From: Candidatus Aenigmatarchaeota archaeon | Lineage (GTDB): Archaea > Aenigmatarchaeota > Aenigmatarchaeia > CG10238-14 > SCSR01 | NCBI GenBank assembly: GCA_014238095.1 | Contig: JABABT010000024.1 | Span: 1-39,559, forward strand | Direction: 5' to 3' | DNA: 39,559 nt | In this document: positions 1-8,309 of the stretch, piece after piece | Numbering within the stretch: the stretch's first letter is position 1 | Layout of the letters: each line of letters begins with the position of its first letter | Program-made: the position numbers and the translations under genes | The notes under the pieces: model-generated | The model's database searches: none | What the model was told of the DNA's origin: nothing | What the model saw: only the letters and a program-made list of their open reading frames with translations

Positions 1-86
1 AAAACATAGAAAAAATAAAAGCAAAATCAGAAGATGGAAAACATATTGATAAATTTATAAAGAAAGCTGAAAAAGAAATTAAATAA
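1..86 (+). CDS. C-terminal fragment of an unidentified protein (…NIEKIKAKSEDGKHIDKFIKKAEKEIK*)
   Basis: Open frame from the window edge (codons from nt 3) to TAA at 84-86; 5' end outside the window. Confidence 0.45.
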   Translation, partial: NIEKIKAKSEDGKHIDKFIKKAEKEIK

Positions 87-186
87 TATAAAAATAAAAG
101 AAAAAAATAATTTTCTAAAATTTTTAAACATTTTCAAGAAAATAAATGTACAACTTGCAATGAATGTGAATGTAAAAAATTTATTC

Positions 187-210
187 CTTAATTTTAATTA
201 AGAATTTTTT
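187..210 (+). terminator. Short hairpin CTTAAT-TTTA-ATTAAG followed by a T-rich tract
   Basis: 6-bp perfect inverted repeat 187-192/197-202 followed by AATTTTTTAATTTT. Confidence 0.35.
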
Positions 211-279
211 AATTTTATCTCTTAAAATTTGGTGAAATAAAACAAAATTTCTTAATTTCGCCAAAAAGCCATAATTATA

Positions 280-297
280 GAAAAGTTTATATATATA
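280..297 (+). promoter_or_regulatory. BRE/TATA-like element (gaaaagtttatatatata), likely leaderless promoter of the 318 CDS
   Basis: A-rich BRE then TTTATATATATA centred about 28 nt upstream of the GTG at 318. Confidence 0.5.
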
Positions 298-317
298 TTA
301 AATATTACTTAATAGTA

Positions 318-875
318 GTGAAAATAATGTTAGATAAATTAAGTAGTTCACTTTATGGAACTGGAGAATATTTACTTGAAAATGTTAAAGATTTGGGTGT
401 GAATTTTTCACATAAAATTAGTTCTTTAGGTGTTCAGAAAGCTTATGGAGATATTTATAAAGGAGAATATTTTTGTGGTCATAGAGAAGTGGAGGAAGTA
501 ATGTATAAAGATAAAATTGCAGATATTGATTATGCTTTAAATAAACAATTAGAACGTGGATTATCTGAAGAAGATGCTATTACTTCTGTTTTTGATTATA
601 ATCATATAATAAATGATATATCAAAATGTCTTAAAGAAGTTCATAATGTTGATCCAGATACAGTAGCACAACTTGATAATGTAAGTAAAGAATTGGTGGA
701 AAATAATTTAGATAAAGTATATGAAATTGTTCCAGAATTTGTAAAATATGCAGATGTTCCATTTACAGGTAATCCTATATTGGATACTGCAATTATAGTT
801 GGTGGTGTAGCTGGATTTATGACTTATGCTAAAATAAGTGGGAAATTTAATAATTTATTTTATAATAAATATTAA
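318..875 (+). CDS. Hypothetical protein, 185 aa, hydrophobic C-terminal segment
   Basis: Intact ORF with GTG start and TATA-like box upstream; no family recognised. Confidence 0.7.
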   Translation: MKIMLDKLSSSLYGTGEYLLENVKDLGVNFSHKISSLGVQKAYGDIYKGEYFCGHREVEEVMYKDKIADIDYALNKQLERGLSEEDAITSVFDYNHIINDISKCLKEVHNVDPDTVAQLDNVSKELVENNLDKVYEIVPEFVKYADVPFTGNPILDTAIIVGGVAGFMTYAKISGKFNNLFYNKY

Positions 876-2104
876 TTATTATCTAAATTTTTAGTAAATG
901 TTATAGCTGCACAATTATTAAAAAAATTAAAAATAGGTGATGTTTTTTCTGCATAAACTGAATAAGTTATCTTCTCATTATTTAAATTATTTATTTTAAA
1001 ATTACATTTACTTATTCTTGTTCCAAGTTCTTCTAAATTATTATTAATTGTTCTTTCTTGGAATTGATTACATCTACTTCCTGCTTGGCAATTTTTTGGT
1101 TCATAATTTGAATATATTTCTGCTGCATGTTTTTCTCTTTGTTCTTTGTTCAATTCAGACCAATTAACTAATTTACTTTTACATGTTTCATCTCCTGTTT
1201 CTTCATCAATGGAACATAAAGTTATTTCATATTCAGCATCCTTGAATTTTTCTGCTAATATTTCTATCTCTCTAGAATTTGGTATAGGAATATTATCAGA
1301 ATTTGTTATTGGATTTTCATATTCACATTCAGATTTAGTATTTGAATTAGAAGTAAACATTCCATTTTCAATATAAATTCCACCTGGATGTCTTTTTTGG
1401 GATATAGTTTCAAATTCTAATATTGGAGTTAAAAGTTTATCAAAATTTTTATCTTTATATACAAGTCCAAGAAAACAACCACCAGCATAATTTTCATCTG
1501 ATGGTAAAAGAATAAGTTCACCTATTTGGGAAATAATAAATTCACCTGATTTTGCTATCATAAGACAAGAAGATGTTTCTCCTTTCAAAAAGTCTGCTGT
1601 ATTGGCCAATGGTATATAAGATGTAAATGTATCTAAATCATGTCCAAAAATCATAATAGATTTACATAACAATTCTGGATTTGATATTTTATCTAGTTGT
1701 CCAGATTCAAGTGAAACAACATTTCCAATTATATAATCAGAAAATTGAAAATCAAGTTTGAATTCATATCCACAATAAAACATATTATTACCATTTATTT
1801 GTGGAGAAATGAGTATGTTATTGAAAACTGAATTTGGAACTTGTGAACAAGTTAAAAGACATTCACCATTTTCTCTTATTAAACAACCAACTGCATTAAC
1901 TTCTGGAGAAGGAGTTCCATCTGTATTAAATCCTTCTGTACACATAGCTAAAGAACAAGTTGCCCAACGAGAAAGTTCATGTGTTCCACTAGGTGGAAAT
2001 AAAGGTTGTAAAGTTGTAACATATACTATTGGAACTAAAGATGCACCTAAAACAATAACCCCTAAAACAATTATCATTGTTTGACTAATTGCGAACCCTT
2101 TCAT
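872..2104 (-). CDS. Large pilin-like / N-terminally anchored secreted protein, Cys-containing
   Basis: N-terminus MKGFAISQTMIIVLGVIVLGASLVPIVYV resembles an archaeal type III (pilin-type) signal; large polar ectodomain; lies downstream of pilus genes. Confidence 0.7.
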   Translation of the reverse strand: MKGFAISQTMIIVLGVIVLGASLVPIVYVTTLQPLFPPSGTHELSRWATCSLAMCTEGFNTDGTPSPEVNAVGCLIRENGECLLTCSQVPNSVFNNILISPQINGNNMFYCGYEFKLDFQFSDYIIGNVVSLESGQLDKISNPELLCKSIMIFGHDLDTFTSYIPLANTADFLKGETSSCLMIAKSGEFIISQIGELILLPSDENYAGGCFLGLVYKDKNFDKLLTPILEFETISQKRHPGGIYIENGMFTSNSNTKSECEYENPITNSDNIPIPNSREIEILAEKFKDAEYEITLCSIDEETGDETCKSKLVNWSELNKEQREKHAAEIYSNYEPKNCQAGSRCNQFQERTINNNLEELGTRISKCNFKINNLNNEKITYSVYAEKTSPIFNFFNNCAAITFTKNLDNN

Positions 2105-2139
2105 AAAATTAATATGAATTTAAAACTTAAATAAGAAAT

Positions 2140-2277
2140 TTAAATTATGGAAATTGTATCTATTGTATTGAAAAGTTCTTTGGTTATATACTCATAATTT
2201 GAATATACCCAAAAAATCAGAACAGCTAAACAGATAATAATTATTGTCATTTCTATAACTAATTTTATTGCAACCAT
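2140..2277 (-). CDS. Small single-TM pilin-like protein, 45 aa (absent from supplied ORF track)
   Basis: ATG at 2277 to TAA 2140-2142: MVAIKLVIEMTIIIICLAVLIFWVYSNYEYITKELFNTIDTISII; fills the gap between two pilin-like genes on the same strand. Confidence 0.6.
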   Translation of the reverse strand: MVAIKLVIEMTIIIICLAVLIFWVYSNYEYITKELFNTIDTISII

Positions 2278-2314
2278 AAATAAAATTAGATAAATTACTT
2301 AAAATTATTTTGTA

Positions 2315-2506
2315 TTATGAATTTGTAGGACATAATGCTCCTACAATATCACAATTTTGAGAAGCTAATTTATCAGATGAATCTATAAATGAATCAATTA
2401 ATTTGTCTTTTGTTCCAAATATCAATATATAAGAAAGAGCTAGAACAATTGAAATAATTATTATACTAATTACAATTACAAGTGGTAATGAAACTTCTCC
2501 TTTCAT
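2315..2506 (-). CDS. Small type IV pilin-like protein
   Basis: MKGEVSLPLVIVISIIIISIVLALSYIL: KG-x-V-S-L plus hydrophobic helix, class III signal style; C-terminal Cys pair. Confidence 0.65.
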   Translation of the reverse strand: MKGEVSLPLVIVISIIIISIVLALSYILIFGTKDKLIDSFIDSSDKLASQNCDIVGALCPTNS

Positions 2507-2536
2507 ATAATAAATATAGGGAAAGATACAAATAAA

Positions 2537-2749
2537 TTAATTACATTGAATTGTACCAAGTATTGGATTGTTAAAAGTTTCACAATAACTAGATTTTGTA
2601 AATAAATTATCAGAAAGATATGTCATAAATTCACTTTGTAATAAAACAAACATAACTAATAAAAGTAATAATGAAATTGCAAGTATTATGAATAGGATTT
2701 TCTGAAATCCTACTATTCCTTTATTATTATTATCCAATAATTCCAACAT
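2537..2749 (-). CDS. Small type IV pilin-like protein
   Basis: NNKGIVGFQKILFIILAISLLLLLVMFVLL then short polar tail with two Cys; overlaps the 3' end of the platform gene's operon neighbour. Confidence 0.65.
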   Translation of the reverse strand: MLELLDNNNKGIVGFQKILFIILAISLLLLLVMFVLLQSEFMTYLSDNLFTKSSYCETFNNPILGTIQCN

Positions 2750-4691
2750 CTACTATCCCCTGGAATGCCACAAAAGTGATTATTCCTATTAAAGTAAATA
2801 TGAAAGTACCCATAAATAACCCTTTAGCTATTGTTTTATATCTTTCAATTGGGTCCTCACCATACTTCAAAGTAGAAATTAAAAATGCTAATGATAAAAG
2901 AACTTCAATCATGTAAACACCTACAATTACAGTTAACCATTCTATAGGTACAACTTTATCAATATCACCAAGTACACTAATTAAACCACCATCTCCTATA
3001 GGTAATGATTCTGTAAGTCCTACAGCATCAACGAAAAATGTCGAAACATTAAACAATACTAAAGATAACAGAGCTGAAAGTCCTATAATTATTCCCATAG
3101 CAACAGGAACTAATAATCCCATCATGAAATTCATTTCTGATGTTGTTTCAGACATCATTTCACGTAAAAATGTTTCAACACGACTTACATTTTTCATATA
3201 ATTAGATATTGAAATCATTGCTGAAGCTGTAGTTCTTGATCCTTTCTTTAATGATTCAGAAAAAACTTTCAAAATATTTTTGATTGTGGAAGATGGGTAG
3301 AATTTTATTACACCAACTTCTGGATCAAATATTGATTTTTCAAAAGTATATCCAAAATTTCTTATATTTCTCAAAGCAAGACCAAATAATTCAGAAATTT
3401 TTAGATTTCTGATTTTATTAAGAAGTTTTTCTATAGATGTTTCTACCGAATAACCTGATTGTAAAATCAAACCAAGCTCGAATAAAGAAGTTGCAAATTC
3501 ATTCTCAGTTTCAACAATACCTTTTCTTATTTTATCATTACCTTTGTATGAAAAATATGAATAGAAAACTATTGGTGCAACTATTCCCCATATTATAGAA
3601 TTTCCTCCTAATATTTTTTGTAAAGAAACTACATCTGTAGATGAGAAAATTAAGAAAAATCCAAGAGAGAAAAACCCTATTGATATTAAAATTGCAAATG
3701 GCCATACTTTTATTTTTCTATTTTTTATCATCATTTCTCCTGCTGCATGTGCATCAGGATGATTGGAAACGTCTCGTGACCCAAAGGCCATAGGACGTTT
3801 TGATAACGTATCATTAATTAAAAACCAAACAAGAATTGGTAGAACAATATTGTAAACAATAACTAAAAGATAAGGAGGAACAGCTTCAGTTAAGAAAATT
3901 GTTAAGATTGGAAATAATATTATTGTCAATACTGGTAATGTTATACCCATATAATTTATTATTGCTAATGGTTGGGAAAGTTTTTGAGTATAATTTTTCA
4001 TTCTGTCTGTGTTTCTTTCTAATATTATATTTATAGCTTCTTCATACAATTTACTTCTAGATGATTCAGTTTTGAAAACTGAAGTTCTAAGAATGTCCAT
4101 TGCTTCTGAAAATTCTTGATTTTGTTCTTTCCATTTATCTGCAAATACTTCTAATGCTTGATCTGCATTATCATATTTTCTTAATGATAAATCCCAAGCT
4201 ATTTTTTTTAAATCACGACCAACTACACCTTTTGTATTCATTGATGCAAATATCAATGCATTTTCAAAGTTAGGTGTAAGTCTTAATGAAATTACAATAT
4301 ACAAAACAGAAACTAAAAGATCTGCTGTTGCTCTAATTCTAGTAAACGTTACAACATGATTTAGAAAAACTGTCCAATAAAATGCAATAGCACCTGAACC
4401 ACCTATTGCTAATATTATGAAAATTGAATCTGTATTAAGAAAAATTAAACCAGTTCCAATTATAATTCCAATTATAAAAATCATCAAAGCTGATCTATAA
4501 ATATTTTGAGGAGAAGTTCTATAACCTACGAACTGAAGTTTCTGCCAAATTTCTTGTTCCTTATCTAAACTTAGAGGTATTTTTATTGGTATTTTACCTC
4601 CTAATTTATTAGATATTTTTTCATAGAATGTTGGTTCTCTTTTTATAAGTTCATCTTCCAAATATTTCTGATAATCTCTTGATACAGGCAT
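2730..4691 (-). CDS. Archaeal type IV pilus/archaellum membrane platform protein (FlaJ/TadC type, tandem T2SSF domains)
   Basis: 653 aa with two helix-bundle/TM repeats (e.g. 'ENALIFASMNTKGVVGRDL', 'SVETSIEKLLNKIRNLKISELF'); directly follows a secretion ATPase. Confidence 0.85.
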   Translation of the reverse strand: MPVSRDYQKYLEDELIKREPTFYEKISNKLGGKIPIKIPLSLDKEQEIWQKLQFVGYRTSPQNIYRSALMIFIIGIIIGTGLIFLNTDSIFIILAIGGSGAIAFYWTVFLNHVVTFTRIRATADLLVSVLYIVISLRLTPNFENALIFASMNTKGVVGRDLKKIAWDLSLRKYDNADQALEVFADKWKEQNQEFSEAMDILRTSVFKTESSRSKLYEEAINIILERNTDRMKNYTQKLSQPLAIINYMGITLPVLTIILFPILTIFLTEAVPPYLLVIVYNIVLPILVWFLINDTLSKRPMAFGSRDVSNHPDAHAAGEMMIKNRKIKVWPFAILISIGFFSLGFFLIFSSTDVVSLQKILGGNSIIWGIVAPIVFYSYFSYKGNDKIRKGIVETENEFATSLFELGLILQSGYSVETSIEKLLNKIRNLKISELFGLALRNIRNFGYTFEKSIFDPEVGVIKFYPSSTIKNILKVFSESLKKGSRTTASAMISISNYMKNVSRVETFLREMMSETTSEMNFMMGLLVPVAMGIIIGLSALLSLVLFNVSTFFVDAVGLTESLPIGDGGLISVLGDIDKVVPIEWLTVIVGVYMIEVLLSLAFLISTLKYGEDPIERYKTIAKGLFMGTFIFTLIGIITFVAFQGIVDVGIIG

Positions 4692-4740
4692 TAATTAAAA
4701 TTAGAATTGTTGAAATAAAAGGATTTTTTATAACTTTTAT

Positions 4741-5070
4741 TTAAATCCATTTTTTGTATCTTTCATCTAATTCATTTCTTTCAGTATTTTTAATATAATT
4801 TTTTATTTGGTTAAATGTTTTTTCGTTTAATTGTTCAATAGAAATTATTTTAGATACTTTATATTTCCTATGATTATTTGTAGATTTTTCATAATCTATT
4901 TGTAAAAATCCATTATTATATAATTTAGTTAAATTATTACGAGAATTATCATTATATTCAAAATTATTTAAATCTGTACCAGAAAATGTAATATCTTTAT
5001 CACCAGATTCTACAACATAATTTACTATTTTATCCCAAGTATTTCTTGTCTGTTTTCTATTAGTTAACAT
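4741..5070 (-). CDS. Hypothetical small protein, possibly winged-helix-like
   Basis: 109 aa between ATPase and platform genes; 'NNLTKLYNNGFLQIDYEKSTNNHRKYKVS' has wHTH-like character. Confidence 0.55.
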   Translation of the reverse strand: MLTNRKQTRNTWDKIVNYVVESGDKDITFSGTDLNNFEYNDNSRNNLTKLYNNGFLQIDYEKSTNNHRKYKVSKIISIEQLNEKTFNQIKNYIKNTERNELDERYKKWI

Positions 5071-5099
5071 AAAATTAATTGTATTAAAAGAATAAATGA

Positions 5100-7349
5100 T
5101 TAATAATTTGTGTTTCTTAATTTTTCTTTATACCATTCCAACCATTTTTCATAAATCATTTTTGGATCAAGAGTACCAACTTCACTTTTTACATTTTCAG
5201 AAATTATATGATACATACTATTACTTATGGTAATCCAATCAGATTCTAATATTTCTGGTCTCTCAAGTTTTACAGACATATCAACCATTTTTTGTTTTAT
5301 ACTAGAACGTAACATTATATTTTCCCAAACTTTATCCCAAGAACCTTTCCATTCACGAACATTATTTGCAATACCATTCAAAACTTCAGATTCTCCATCA
5401 AGTAAAATATCAGTTGGTTTTAATTTATCTTCTTTTGCTGAATATTCCATTAATGGTACAAAACCACCTTCTTCTAAAGGATCATCTTTCCATTTTTTCC
5501 TTACTTCAGTCATTTCAACAACACGTCTAAATCTATGAAGACCATCTGATGATTTCAACATATTAGCAACAATAATTACATCAATAGCTTTGAAACTTGT
5601 TGATTTTACTCCAAGATCATTTACAACTCTATCATAAACTCCATATGGTGACTCACCATGAATAGTGCCTGCTACTACATTTGCAAGAGCACCAATTCTC
5701 ATAGCTTCAAATAATGCAACAGACTCTGTTGATCTAACTTCACCAACAATTAAAACAGAATCACCAAGACGTAATGCTGTTCTAAGTGCTTCTTCTGGTG
5801 GAATTTCTGTTTCAACTTTTGTAATTACTGAACGAGATTTTAATCTACATATATTAAATCCTAATTTTCTCATTGCAACAATAGGTAGTTCTAATGTATC
5901 TTCAACAACAATTATTCTATGTCTTTTCATTATTTCCAACATAATTGAACCCAATAAAGATGATTTACCACTTCCCCTTCCACCAGCAATTAACATTGCA
6001 CGACCACCATCTACAATAAAACTATTGATACCTGAAAACAAGGAACCAAAATAATTACTTTTCATAAACAATGGAAATGTCCATGGTCTTTCTCTATGTC
6101 TTCTAAAAGCATAAGCAAGTCCATCTGGTGAAAGTGTTCTTGTAATAGCAGCAACTCTTGCTCTTCCTGTCGGTGTGTTTAATTCAGTATCAAGTACTGG
6201 ATTTGCTTCATCTAATGGACGTCCAGAAAATAATCTAAATCTAGTTGCCCATGCTTCTGCATCTTCACGTGTTGGTATTAAATTTGTTTCACATTCTTCA
6301 AAATCTTGATGATAAATATATACAGGAGATTGTCCTACTGGAGAATTAATATAGAAATCCTGTATCTTAGGATCGGATATAAGTAATTCTAAAATACCAA
6401 ATCCTGATGTATATCTTACAAGAATTTTAGCTAGATTTTCTAATTCTTCTGGAGTTAATCTAATTCCTTTATTTGTAGCAATATCTTTCAACATATCTCT
6501 ACTAATATTCATAAAAATATCAATTGATTTATTAGAATCCATAAAATCATTTTCAGTTGGTTTATGTTCTGACATATAATGTCTTGCCTTATCAAGTAAA
6601 CTATATTGTTCTTCAGAAAGTTTGAATTCTTGTGGAGTTATATGATAAAGTCTACGTACTTTTTCTGGTATTTGAAAAATTTCAACTAAAGTATTCCCAA
6701 CATAATATTTTTCAAGAACTTTTCCATTCTTTGGCGGCATAGCCATATAACGTGTTAACATAAAATTTGGACGAATAACTGGTGTGAAAAATTCTCTATA
6801 AAGTGTTCTATCACCAAACTTGAAATCTTTTAATCTAGGAATAACACTTCTAATCAGAGTTGTGTTTTCAAGAATATTTAACATTGGTTGTAAACAATTA
6901 ATAAGAAAATATTCATGAGATTTTTGATCTGGACCAATTGTATTTGAAAGTCTATTCTCTGTATTTTCCATAACATTTAATCTAACATAAGCTCCAATAG
7001 GATCTTTTCTCAAAACTTCTAATATTAGGAATTGTAAGTCTGCAAGTCTTCTTGGTGTAAAATGAGAAGAATTTGAACCTTCTATTTTTTCAATACTTAA
7101 CAATCTATCTTCATTCAATATTTTATTATAAGCTTGTGAAATTTCACGAAGCATTTTTGTTTGATTAAAATTATATTCATTTTCTCTAGTTTCAGCAAGA
7201 ATAACTCTGCTAATATCTTTTACTTCAAGTAATTTATCAATAACAATTGCCATAGCACCTTCAGAATCTTCAATACTTGGTGGTATTGCCCAATTAGTTG
7301 CATTAATTCTAAGAGTTCCTTCTTCAACCTTATAATCAATTTCTACCAT
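5100..7349 (-). CDS. Type II/IV secretion system ATPase (FlaI/TadA/VirB11-like)
   Basis: Walker A GGRGSGKSS, Walker B-like DSVLIVGEVRS, Asp-box VVEDTLELP, His-box AGTIHGESP. Confidence 0.93.
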   Translation of the reverse strand: MVEIDYKVEEGTLRINATNWAIPPSIEDSEGAMAIVIDKLLEVKDISRVILAETRENEYNFNQTKMLREISQAYNKILNEDRLLSIEKIEGSNSSHFTPRRLADLQFLILEVLRKDPIGAYVRLNVMENTENRLSNTIGPDQKSHEYFLINCLQPMLNILENTTLIRSVIPRLKDFKFGDRTLYREFFTPVIRPNFMLTRYMAMPPKNGKVLEKYYVGNTLVEIFQIPEKVRRLYHITPQEFKLSEEQYSLLDKARHYMSEHKPTENDFMDSNKSIDIFMNISRDMLKDIATNKGIRLTPEELENLAKILVRYTSGFGILELLISDPKIQDFYINSPVGQSPVYIYHQDFEECETNLIPTREDAEAWATRFRLFSGRPLDEANPVLDTELNTPTGRARVAAITRTLSPDGLAYAFRRHRERPWTFPLFMKSNYFGSLFSGINSFIVDGGRAMLIAGGRGSGKSSLLGSIMLEIMKRHRIIVVEDTLELPIVAMRKLGFNICRLKSRSVITKVETEIPPEEALRTALRLGDSVLIVGEVRSTESVALFEAMRIGALANVVAGTIHGESPYGVYDRVVNDLGVKSTSFKAIDVIIVANMLKSSDGLHRFRRVVEMTEVRKKWKDDPLEEGGFVPLMEYSAKEDKLKPTDILLDGESEVLNGIANNVREWKGSWDKVWENIMLRSSIKQKMVDMSVKLERPEILESDWITISNSMYHIISENVKSEVGTLDPKMIYEKWLEWYKEKLRNTNY

Positions 7350-7398
7350 ACTATTATTTTATGTTTATGGAAACAAATATTCTTTGTATGGTAGAAAT
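7339..7398. repeat. 13-bp perfect inverted repeat spanning two divergent start codons
   Basis: ATTTCTACCATAC (7339-7351) versus GTATGGTAGAAAT (7386-7398). Confidence 0.85.
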
Positions 7399-7780
7399 GA
7401 GTTCGGACCTTAAAGTCCTTGCAACAGAATTAGTAAAAAGGGTAAATGGTGAAACAAGAAGAACTAGATTATTAGAACAAAAAGTTGATAGATTTGAAGC
7501 AGAAATATCAAATCTTGAGAATACAATTAAGTCACAAAATTCTGATTTGAAAAATATTCTTCAAAATTTTGAAGATACATTAAAAGAAATATCTAATCGA
7601 GTTCTTATTATGGAAAATTCTATTAAAAGAATTGAAAAAGAATTAAGTAAAAAGGCTACCAAAAATGAATTCAAAACAATAGAATCTTATATGGAATTAA
7701 TGTCTCCTATAACTGGTAATTATGTAACACGTGCAGAAATGGAACGTGTTATAAGTGAAAAAACTCAGAAGAAATTCTGA
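7388..7780 (+). CDS. Coiled-coil protein, possible FlaC/D/E-like archaellum/pilus accessory
   Basis: ORF track gives 7361; an internal ATG at 7388 (MVEMSSDLKVLATELVKRV) is a better start. Long coiled coil and 'ESYMELMSPITGNYVTRAEMERVISE' tail. Confidence 0.6.
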   Translation: MVEMSSDLKVLATELVKRVNGETRRTRLLEQKVDRFEAEISNLENTIKSQNSDLKNILQNFEDTLKEISNRVLIMENSIKRIEKELSKKATKNEFKTIESYMELMSPITGNYVTRAEMERVISEKTQKKF

Positions 7781-8005
7781 AATTATATATAATTATTTTT
7801 ATAATATTCCTATTTTTAGAAATTTAATTTTGTTATATAAAAATATTTTTTTATAAAGTAAAATAATAAAAAATACCAAAAAAAATAGAAAAATTAAATT
7901 ATATTTTTTAATAATAAATTGAATGGAAAAATATCTTTAAAAATGTTTAGAATTTATACAAATTAAATATTGTACCAAAATTTTTTTATTAAAAAGAAGT
8001 AAAAT

Positions 8006-8176
8006 TTAAATAATAAATCTTAGAATAAAAAAAATTAATATAAATGTAATAAAAAATATTAAAAAAATAATTCCATCATAATATTTTTTTCATTCTTCCA
8101 TAAATATTTTATATTTTTCAATATGTTCTAGGTTTTTTAATTTTTCTTTGTGAAATTTTTTAGTTACATTAAATTT
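8006..8176 (-). pseudogene. Possible degenerate small coiled-coil + TM protein with in-frame TGA
   Basis: Frame reads KFNVTKKFHKEKLKNLEHIEKYKIFMEE*KKYYDGIIFLIFFITFILIFFILRFII*; TGA at 8090-8092; no recognisable start codon. Confidence 0.35.
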
Positions 8177-8309
8177 TTATTTTATTTATTATATTTCATA
8201 ATATTTTATTATTTTATTTGAGGATTTTATTGTTTCATTTACATTAAAATAAATAAAAAAGATTATAATGACTATCTTTAAAAGAACAAAAGCTTAATTT
8301 ATTTATAAT

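Noticed and set aside
1809-2084. 91-aa plus-strand ORF opposite the 410-aa pilin-like gene
   Set aside because: Shadow ORF; the minus-strand frame has the signal/TM organisation and fits the operon.
5227-6054. Plus-strand ORFs of 103 and 129 aa opposite the secretion ATPase
   Set aside because: Antisense to Walker-motif-bearing ATPase; no independent support.
8006-8176. TGA recoding (Trp/Sec) as the explanation for the in-frame TGA
   Set aside because: TGA appears to terminate several confident genes here and Trp is encoded by TGG in the conserved proteins; pseudogene or chance frame is simpler.
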